From IMG/VR virus record IMGVR_UViG_3300042878_001390, positions 1 to 34,054 of that record: 34,054 nucleotides of DNA. The stretch is one strand, 5' to 3'. Both the position numbers and the translations under genes were made by a program. Positions 23,880-31,800 of the stretch are shown in pieces. How positions within the stretch are numbered: position 1 is the first letter of the stretch; every line of letters begins with the position of its first letter. The notes under the pieces are model-generated. The model was not told where the DNA came from. It was given only the letters and a program-made list of their open reading frames with translations, and searched no databases. This DNA is from a virus.

Positions 23880-23891
23880 AGATTAATCTTT
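23878..23891. repeat. 14-bp perfect palindrome at the muzzle stop codon
   Basis: AAAGATTAATCTTT overlaps the TAA stop and ends 16 nt before the next ATG. The 15-mer AAGATTAATCTTTAA also occurs at 23828-23842 inside the end of the muzzle gene, making a direct repeat of 51-bp period. As a hairpin it would be weak and AT-rich. Possible operator or mRNA processing site; chance in AT-rich DNA cannot be excluded. Confidence 0.4.
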
Positions 23892-23907
23892 AATAAACTA
23901 AAGAAAG

Positions 23908-26619
23908 ATGTTACAACCTAAGAAACCTAACCCTGCTCAAAAAACTAAGAGGAAGACTGCTCAAGGACAGTACACCTCTGATATTGATTGGGATCAAGTT
24001 AGATCTGTAAATGATAATGTAGCAGTTCAAACAGCAAAAATGTTTGACCCTACAGGTATTAGTTCTTATCCTGATGTTTATTATGCAGCTAAAGATTTAT
24101 CTGAAGGAAAAGGTTCTTGGGGAGAATTAGGTTTAAATGTTCTTGGAGCTTTGCCTATGGTAGGTAAAGCTAAAACTATTTTTAGATTGGCTAAAGCAGC
24201 TAAAGCATCTAAAACAATAAAGAATACAAAAAAAGTTATTAATGCTGTAGAAGAAGTTGCAAGTAAAGTTAACAAAATTACAAATCCTGCAAATATTAAA
24301 CCTATGATTAAAACTAAATCTGTTGTATCCTCTTCAAAACAAATTGGTAAGGCAGATATAAAAAACTTAGGTGTAGATTTATTAGACATTGGAAATGTTG
24401 GGGCTGATATAACTAGTGTAGTTAAAGCAGGAACTCCTGTAGTAGAAGAAGCTTCTAAGAAAGTGGAAAAACTTTTAGAAGAGCCTTCTATAATAAACAA
24501 AGAAAAAATTAAAAGAACAATACAATATTATAACAGAGACCCAAAAAGAGGAGAAGTAGAAACTCCTGGAAAATTGGCTAATGTAGATTATAGAACCATT
24601 AATAATTCAGCTGAATTAAAAATGTGGGAGCAACAAAAATTAGTTTACGGAACTGGAAATCAAGGAATTATGAAAAGAAAAATGAACCCTAGAAAAAAAT
24701 ATGCTAATGGTACTACTCCTGCTGGAGTTGGACCTAATAATTATATTCAAACTCCTAATGAGGTATTGAATGATTATAATATTATGTTAGCTGAAGCAGA
24801 TCAACAAGTGGCTAGTAATTCTTTAGTTCCTATTGTTTCCTTAGTAGGAGGTCTTGCTCAAGAAGCTATTAAGTTTGGAGGAGCAGGAGGCTTTAGTAAA
24901 GAAGCTTGGACTAAAACTCCTAAGACAGCTGCTAATGGAATGAACAATGTAAACCAAGATGTAGAAGTTGAAGGAGGAGAAATGTATGAAACTCCACAAG
25001 GAGAGACAGGAGAATTTCAAGGACCAAGTCATGAACAAGGAGGTATGCCTATGGAAGTAGGACAAGATATTCCTGAAGGAACTAAGGTTTACTCTGATAG
25101 ACTTAAAGTTGGTAAAGAAACTTTAGCTGAAAGAAAAGAAGCCAGAGAAAGAAAAATTGCTAACCTTGAAAAAATTGCTTCACAACCTTTACTTGATTCT
25201 GCTGTTAAAAATGCTACTCAAAGAAAAATGCAATCTATTCAAAAAGAAGAGATGGCTGACTTACAATTCCAAGAGCAAGTAAATAATATGCAACAAATGG
25301 CTGATAATGTTATTGCAGCTTTTGGTACTAGTATGAAAGGACTACAAGCAAATCCTATGAAATATGAAGATGGTACTGGCCCTGCAGGAATTAAGTATGG
25401 TAAAGGATATGATGCAAATATGTTTAAAGACTTTTATGCAAAGTACAATGAACTAAATCCTGGAGGAGTAATGGATATGAATTTCATTCAAGGAGATTTA
25501 GGTATAGAAAGTAAAACTCCTGGTTTTGGTAAAGTATTTGGACCAGGTACTTATAAAGCAAGTCAAGATTGGTTAGCTGCCAATAAAGACAAGAAAGCTG
25601 ATGGATATGTTACAGGAGATGCTAATGGAGATGGGATAAGTGATTCCCTTGGTAGTAATCCTAATATTAACTTAGATGCTTTAAAGAATTTTAAAATAGG
25701 AGAAGGAATTAATGATAATGCTTCTTTAAGTTATGGAGATCCTTATGCTGAGGATGGTGTTAACTTTAAGATGCCTTCAGAAACTGTAATGACTCCTATA
25801 GAACAATATGGTAATGGTGTTGATACTGGTATTACTCCTGAAACTGATTTACCAGGAAACATGTTTAGTAGAGTATTGGGTAAAGTAGGTACTGCTGTAA
25901 ATAAAAGTGGAGGTATTCCAGGTATGGGAGATATTGCTAGTCTTTTTGGAGATTATCTTGGTTCTACTGCAGGTCTTAAAAATGCTGCTGAACAAAGAAG
26001 TACTGACATAACTCATAGAAATGTGTATGCTAATGCAGGAAAAGAAACTCAGAAACAATTAGATACTGCTATGAGTTCTATTGAAAATGCTAAAGCTCAA
26101 GCAATAAGTAAAGCAACTACTACTACTCAAGGAGGTAAAAAATCTGGTAGAAATGCTGCTAGAGGTATTAATCAATCAAGAGCTATGGATTGGTTATATG
26201 ATACAGCTTTACAACAAAATATTATGGATATTAGTACAGGAGCTGCAGGACAAATTGCAGACATATATAAAACTAAAGCTAGTACTGCTCTAAGTGTAGA
26301 TCAATTAAAAGGACAAGGAGAGTATCAAGCTAATATGGCTAATGAAGCTGCTAAAGATGCTTACTATACTGCTAAAGGATTAGGTCTTAAAGATCAAGCT
26401 TTAGGAATACAGAATATTGGTAAAGACTTAAATACCATGAAAAAAAATAAAGTTAAATGGAATATTGCAAAAAAATCAGGTATCTATGGTCAAGGAAATG
26501 ATGAAGGGGATATTACTAACAAAGCTATAGAAATTACTGACCCTAGAACAGGAAAAAAAATATCTGTATCTATGGAAGAATACCAAAAATTTATAGCACA
26601 ATCTACTAAAACAACATAA
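23908..26619 (+). CDS. Capsid cargo / ejection protein 1
   Basis: 903 residues, Lys/Ala/Gly-rich and helical with long disordered links. Its place right after the muzzle gene is that of the cargo proteins of crAss-like phages (gp45 region of PhicrAss001, from memory). Residues 1-25 are basic; 75-130 contain amphipathic helices (LGLNVLGALPMVGKAKTIFR then Ala/Lys repeats). Residues 350-400 hold an EGGE to GPSHEQGGMPMEVGQDIPEG to KVYSDRL element that I associate with large virion proteins of Bacteroidota phages. At 571-579, DANGDGISD is a Ca2+-binding loop like those of dockerin and thrombospondin repeats. The C-terminal 200 residues are helical, Gln/Ala-rich, resembling a tail-tape or transglycosylase-holder region. 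No enzymatic motif is seen. Likely packaged in the capsid and ejected. Confidence 0.68.
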   Translation: MLQPKKPNPAQKTKRKTAQGQYTSDIDWDQVRSVNDNVAVQTAKMFDPTGISSYPDVYYAAKDLSEGKGSWGELGLNVLGALPMVGKAKTIFRLAKAAKASKTIKNTKKVINAVEEVASKVNKITNPANIKPMIKTKSVVSSSKQIGKADIKNLGVDLLDIGNVGADITSVVKAGTPVVEEASKKVEKLLEEPSIINKEKIKRTIQYYNRDPKRGEVETPGKLANVDYRTINNSAELKMWEQQKLVYGTGNQGIMKRKMNPRKKYANGTTPAGVGPNNYIQTPNEVLNDYNIMLAEADQQVASNSLVPIVSLVGGLAQEAIKFGGAGGFSKEAWTKTPKTAANGMNNVNQDVEVEGGEMYETPQGETGEFQGPSHEQGGMPMEVGQDIPEGTKVYSDRLKVGKETLAERKEARERKIANLEKIASQPLLDSAVKNATQRKMQSIQKEEMADLQFQEQVNNMQQMADNVIAAFGTSMKGLQANPMKYEDGTGPAGIKYGKGYDANMFKDFYAKYNELNPGGVMDMNFIQGDLGIESKTPGFGKVFGPGTYKASQDWLAANKDKKADGYVTGDANGDGISDSLGSNPNINLDALKNFKIGEGINDNASLSYGDPYAEDGVNFKMPSETVMTPIEQYGNGVDTGITPETDLPGNMFSRVLGKVGTAVNKSGGIPGMGDIASLFGDYLGSTAGLKNAAEQRSTDITHRNVYANAGKETQKQLDTAMSSIENAKAQAISKATTTTQGGKKSGRNAARGINQSRAMDWLYDTALQQNIMDISTGAAGQIADIYKTKASTALSVDQLKGQGEYQANMANEAAKDAYYTAKGLGLKDQALGIQNIGKDLNTMKKNKVKWNIAKKSGIYGQGNDEGDITNKAIEITDPRTGKKISVSMEEYQKFIAQSTKTT

Positions 26620-26621
26620 TC

Positions 26622-28835
26622 ATGGGACAGTTTTATAAAGGTACAGAAGCCACATTTCTTGATGATAAAATGTATGAAGCTCCTTATGAATTAATGGGAC
26701 AAGCTTTAGCTAAGAAAGATAAAGAAGTGGAGACAGCAGCTAAAGCTAAAGATGAACTTTCAGCTTTATTAGAAGCTAAAGGTTTAAAAGTAGATGATCC
26801 CAGACTTCAAGAAATTATAGGAGGATACACAACTCAAGTAGGAGACATAAGTTCAGGTATCTATGGAGATGCTATGAATGCTGCTACCTATATGCCTAAG
26901 ATAGAAGACCTTAAAAGAAAGATTACATCTGATTGGAAAATGGGAGAGGTAGCTAAGATACAAGGTAATCTTGCTGCTTTTAATACTTGGGAAGAAGAAA
27001 CTAAAAAACAAATTGATAAAGCTGGAAATAAAATCTCACCTCAACAATGGGAATTATTAAAAGCTAAAAAACTTGCAGAATTTAAAGGAACTGATTATAA
27101 AGGACCTAGTACTTATAACACTTTTACTGGAGAAGCTTTACTAGAGAAAAAACCTTCTGATGTGTTTATTGATGATATGTTTAAAGAAAAAGTAGGTAAG
27201 GTTAAAAGTATTTCTTGGGACCAAGATAGAGGACTATGGGAAATTAAAGGAGAAAGAGGTACAGAAGGATGGAATGATCAAGATTTAAAATCAGCCTATA
27301 AGGCATCTTTAGCAGCAGATCCAAATCAATTGGGTGCCATGCAACAATTAAACTCTTTAGGAGTTCCAGGATACCAAGAACCTTTATTTGATGAGAAAGG
27401 ACAACTTATTGTTGATGATACAAAAAACAATGCTTTTCTTAGGGAATTGAATTATGCTAAAGAGAAATATGGTATTGTAAATGTTAAGACTAGTGATGCT
27501 CAATTAATGAGTGATGCAGGTAAACAAGAATATGCTTATGGAATTAAGCAAAGAGATGTAGAACAACCTGTTGGATTTAGTTTTGAAGATACAGATAAAC
27601 ATGCCTTAACTCATGATTATGGAACTTACAGTAATACTAAAAAAGAAATCGTAACTTCTAAAAATCAATTGTTTACTACTGTAGCTAATAAATTAAACTT
27701 ACAAGGAGGAGAAGCAAGAACTAAACTAGCTGCTCAAATAGGTAGAGGAGATTATTCTGCTTTTGCAGGAATACCTGATAGTGAAGGATATGTAGAACAG
27801 TTTAAACAATTATTTGCTAAACAACAACTTCAAGCTGAAACTGAAAAAGACTATGGTCAATGGGTTAATGGAAGACAAAAAAATGCAAAAGGAGAAATAC
27901 TTACAACTGTTTTAGTAGGAGGAAAAAGAAAAACAGTTCCTGTAAATCCTAACTCTGAAGCAGGTAAAGCTCAGTTATTCAATATTTATTCTAAGCAACC
28001 TGGGTATCAAAAGAATATCACTTCAACTTACATAGCAGATAATATTCAAGCAGGAGTTGGAGCTAAAGCTACAATAGCTATTGGTAAAACTTTAAATGAT
28101 TTAGGAGGTAACTTATCTTTAAATTTACACACTGCTAAAAATATGAATGCTATCTATACAACTCCAGATGGTAAGTCTAATGTAAGATTAGTTCCTCCTG
28201 GAGGAGATAAAAAATATTCTAAGACAGGTACTTATATAGATGGTAAAACTTATAAAGTAGATGATAAAGGTAATTTTGTTATACCTGCTTTAGATACTAC
28301 TGGAGAAATAGGGGCACAAACTTTAGTAAATTTAGGTTTGTCTACTGGATTAGAGTATGTTCAACCAAAAACTTCTGCTGACCCAACTAATCCTGAAGAA
28401 CCAGGAGAAGAAGCTTCTACTACTGTTGCTGGAATGATTATAAATGGTAAAAAGACTAATTTAACTTTTGGGTCTCGTAGTGCTAGGGTTGTAGATAAAA
28501 ATGTTAATGGTAAGACTGTTATTGCACTTCCTGTCTCAGGAGGTAGTTTTTCAACTATTGCTACAATAGATGCTAGTACCATTCAACAACCTGACTTACA
28601 AAGGTATATTAATGACCCAAGTAGAAAGGCTCTTCAAGTCTATAATGATTGGAAAACTTCAGTTCCTCCTGTCCTTACTGCTGTCCCTGTAGCTAAAGGA
28701 TTGACTGTAGGTAAATCTGTTTCTAAAGGTTGGTATGTAGTAAGTAAAGATGGTAGAAAGATGAGTCCTGCTGAAGCTGGAAAAACTCAAGAAGAATTAA
28801 TGACCTTGTATTATAAAAAAGCAAGACAAGAATAG
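26622..28835 (+). CDS. Capsid cargo / ejection protein 2
   Basis: 737 residues, no membrane segment. The N-terminal 130 residues are helical with many Ala/Lys (MGQFYKGTEATFLDDKMYEA, then heptad-like KKDKEVETAAKAKDELSALL). The middle contains mixed alpha/beta with Gly/Asn turns, and residues 520-580 look like a small beta domain (YIDGKTYKVDDKGNFVIPAL). The C-terminal 150 residues are Thr/Val-rich beta. It is 2 nt after cargo protein 1 and followed by a promoter box, so the pair is one translation unit. Position and composition suggest a second packaged protein; no nuclease, lysozyme or RNA polymerase motif is seen. It ends with TAG, the second of only two in the window. Confidence 0.65.
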   Translation: MGQFYKGTEATFLDDKMYEAPYELMGQALAKKDKEVETAAKAKDELSALLEAKGLKVDDPRLQEIIGGYTTQVGDISSGIYGDAMNAATYMPKIEDLKRKITSDWKMGEVAKIQGNLAAFNTWEEETKKQIDKAGNKISPQQWELLKAKKLAEFKGTDYKGPSTYNTFTGEALLEKKPSDVFIDDMFKEKVGKVKSISWDQDRGLWEIKGERGTEGWNDQDLKSAYKASLAADPNQLGAMQQLNSLGVPGYQEPLFDEKGQLIVDDTKNNAFLRELNYAKEKYGIVNVKTSDAQLMSDAGKQEYAYGIKQRDVEQPVGFSFEDTDKHALTHDYGTYSNTKKEIVTSKNQLFTTVANKLNLQGGEARTKLAAQIGRGDYSAFAGIPDSEGYVEQFKQLFAKQQLQAETEKDYGQWVNGRQKNAKGEILTTVLVGGKRKTVPVNPNSEAGKAQLFNIYSKQPGYQKNITSTYIADNIQAGVGAKATIAIGKTLNDLGGNLSLNLHTAKNMNAIYTTPDGKSNVRLVPPGGDKKYSKTGTYIDGKTYKVDDKGNFVIPALDTTGEIGAQTLVNLGLSTGLEYVQPKTSADPTNPEEPGEEASTTVAGMIINGKKTNLTFGSRSARVVDKNVNGKTVIALPVSGGSFSTIATIDASTIQQPDLQRYINDPSRKALQVYNDWKTSVPPVLTAVPVAKGLTVGKSVSKGWYVVSKDGRKMSPAEAGKTQEELMTLYYKKARQE

Positions 28836-28846
28836 AATTTTTTTCA

Positions 28847-28854
28847 TAACTTTG
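28847..28854 (+). promoter_or_regulatory. Bacteroidota-type -7 box before the giant cargo gene
   Basis: TAACTTTG fits TAnnTTTG. It lies in the 45-nt gap after cargo gene 2 and 26 nt before the ATG at 28881, giving a leader of about 24 nt. No upstream TTTG is found at the standard spacing. The T-run just before it (28838-28844) has no stem and is not a terminator. Confidence 0.5.
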
Positions 28855-28880
28855 TATAATAATCTTTAATTATCTTCAGC

Positions 28881-31800
28881 ATGGGCTTAAATCCTAAATC
28901 ACCTATTAGAAAAAAAGAAAATACTATAGACCCTTTTAGTGTAGAAGGAATACACCAAGCTGCAAATACAGGTATTGGTAAAACTATAGCAGAAGCAAGA
29001 GAAAAATTTACTCCTAATGCTCAGTTAGGGGATGTCACTATGCAAGGTGTAGATGATGATGAACTTGAAAATCTTTTTGGAAGTGGTACAGGTACTTTGT
29101 CCTCTAGTAATATAGCTACTGCTAGTGCATATACATCTCAAAGAGAACAAGGACAAATGAATCAGGCCAAGTATGAGGCAATGATTGCAAAAAAGAAAGC
29201 TGAAAAACTTCTTGCTATTGAAGCTAATCCTGTTATCAAAGAGTTAAAAGACAATATTGCAAAAGAAACTGGCAATGAAAAACTTGCTCAAGAAAAAGTT
29301 ATAAAATTTGCTGATACTCAAAGTGAATTAGATAAGTTAGAAAGTAAAACTTTGTGGGAAAGAACTAAAGATTTTACTTTCCAATTTATGCAAAGTCTTA
29401 CTGATGATACTCTTTGGGAAGACAAGATGCTTAAAAATAAAGGACTTGATAATCTTATCTTTAAGGGAATGACTCCTGCTGAAGAAAAGAAATATAATGA
29501 ACTCCAAAATTACAAAAGAAAAGAAATTGAACCTGCTTTAGCTCCTTTAGAAGAAAGAGGTAGACTAATGCATCAAACAGCTTTGGCTAAAGCTGAAGAA
29601 CTTAAACAGAAAAAACTAAAGGATGATTCTCAGCCTATGTTTTATCCTGATGGTAGTGTAGGACCTAAAGCTAACAGTAGTGAAGATAATTATACACAAA
29701 CTGCTGAAGAAGCTTATTGGAGAACTGTGGCCAGTAAACACCAAGACTTAAATGAAAAAATCTCTGATTACAGAAAAGGTAATACAGATTTTTTTGCAGG
29801 TATCTCTACTACAAGTCAAGATGTAGGAACTTTTGGTTTAAGACCTATGGTCAATGATTTTAGAGCTAAAGAAGTATTTGATAAACTTAATAGAATCTAT
29901 TTAGCTAAGAAGAATGGTCAAAAACCAGAGACTATGACTGAAGCTGAAGATGCTGTAGCTGAAGCTTATAAATTAGAAAATGATGTAAATGGATTAAAAT
30001 TACATGAAAATAATTTTGGATATAATCTAGGTGCTGGTGTAGGAGGTTCTGTTGGGTTTATGGCTCAAATGATGTTAACTAGAGGTGCAGGTGCTGTTGC
30101 CAAACAAGGAGTTACTGCTTTAATCAAAGGTGGAGTTAAAAAAGGTGTTAGAGCTGGATTAGAAAAAGGTCTTGAAGAAGAAATGAAAATAGGATTAAGA
30201 GGCCTATTAAAACAAAGTATTAAAAAAGGAACTCTTTCTTCTTTAGGTACTGCTAGTAAAGAAATAGCAGAAAGAAGTTTAGCTGCAGGAACAGGTCTTT
30301 TAGTTCAAGCACCTATTTCTCCTATGTTCTATAAAGCTTATACTTCAGATCAAATAGGTGGAGTAGAAAGTGTAGTTGAAAAAGATGGTAAGACAAGATA
30401 TGTAGTTAAGGATGAACTTTATGAAATGAAAAGTCCTTACTACAAAGACCAATTAAAATCTTTGGATAAATTAATTGAATTAGAAAAAGACTCTGAAAAG
30501 AAAAGTGACCTTGAAAGTAAAAGAAATGCCCTTCAAGCTGAATGGGATTCTTTTATACCTAAGAGTGAAGCTAGTTCTTTACTATATGCTACAGGAGAAT
30601 ACATGAAAGAAGCCTTCTCAGAAGGTTATGTAGGAAGAGGAGTTCAAGCTGCAGGTAAAGGTCTTAGAGCAGGGGTAAAGTTAATACCAAAAGCTGGAGG
30701 ACTATTAGATGCTACTGGAAATTTAATTACTAAAGCTAATGCTCCCTTTAAAAAATTAACAACTGCTGTAAATAATCTTACTTTAGGTAGAGCAAGTTTT
30801 GAAAAAATTGGAAAAGAATCTGGAGAAGGGTTAATTCAAGGTATTCCTGAAGAAGCTCTTGAAGAAATCTTTGTTCAGGCAATGCCAGCTTTAAATCAAA
30901 CAGGTGCTCAGTATAAAGAAAATGTAAAAGAACTAGGTAAACTAAGTTTTTATAGAGATGTAGTAGCTCAAACTGCTGTAATGGGAGTTGGTTTTCAAAG
31001 TATTGGAGCAGCAAGTAGAGCTAGAGCTTATTCAAAAGATAAAACTAATTACTCAAAACTATTAGCAGATTTAGAAAATATAGATATTTCTGAAGATGAA
31101 AAAAAGGCACTTGCTTTGGCTTCAGGTCAAAAGTTAGGTAGTCCTGTAGACTATAGAATTGTTAGTAATAACTTAAGAGAAGTAGGTAAACATGCAGCTG
31201 CAGATCAACTAGAGCAAAGAATGTTTATCAATATGGCTCAACAAGCTGCTAGGTTAGGTAAGATGGGTTCTTATAAAGAATCTATGGATAACTTATTGAA
31301 CAGAAAAGATATTCCTGATACCTTTAAACAAAATGCTTTACAAGTTGCAAATCAAGTAGATGCTATTCATAAGACACACCAAGAACACTCTGACAAAGAA
31401 AACTTTGCTGAGATTCTAAATGCTACTGTATATGCAGGATTGCATCAAGATAATATTAGAAAGTTAGAAGGACAAGCTATTATTTTAGAAGAACAAGCTA
31501 GAGAAGAAATTGAAGCTTATAAAAAAAGAACAGGTAAATCTTTTGATTTTACTCCTAGTAGTTTATTAACTAAAGAATTTGCTTCTGAAGAAGAAAAAGC
31601 TAGTTATGAAGAAACTTTGGATGAATTACTTGACCCAAAGAAAGAAAATAATATGGCTGTTCAAAATCTTGTGGCTAATATTAAAATGAGAAGAGCTGCA
31701 GAATTAGATGTAGCTGAAAACAAAAAAATTCTTAATGATGAACTTGCTCCTGATAGACAAGATAGACTTAAAGCTAAACAGTCTTTAAAAGATGAGTATG

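Noticed and set aside
28838-28844. Terminator after cargo gene 2
   Set aside because: There is a T-run but no GC-containing stem before it.
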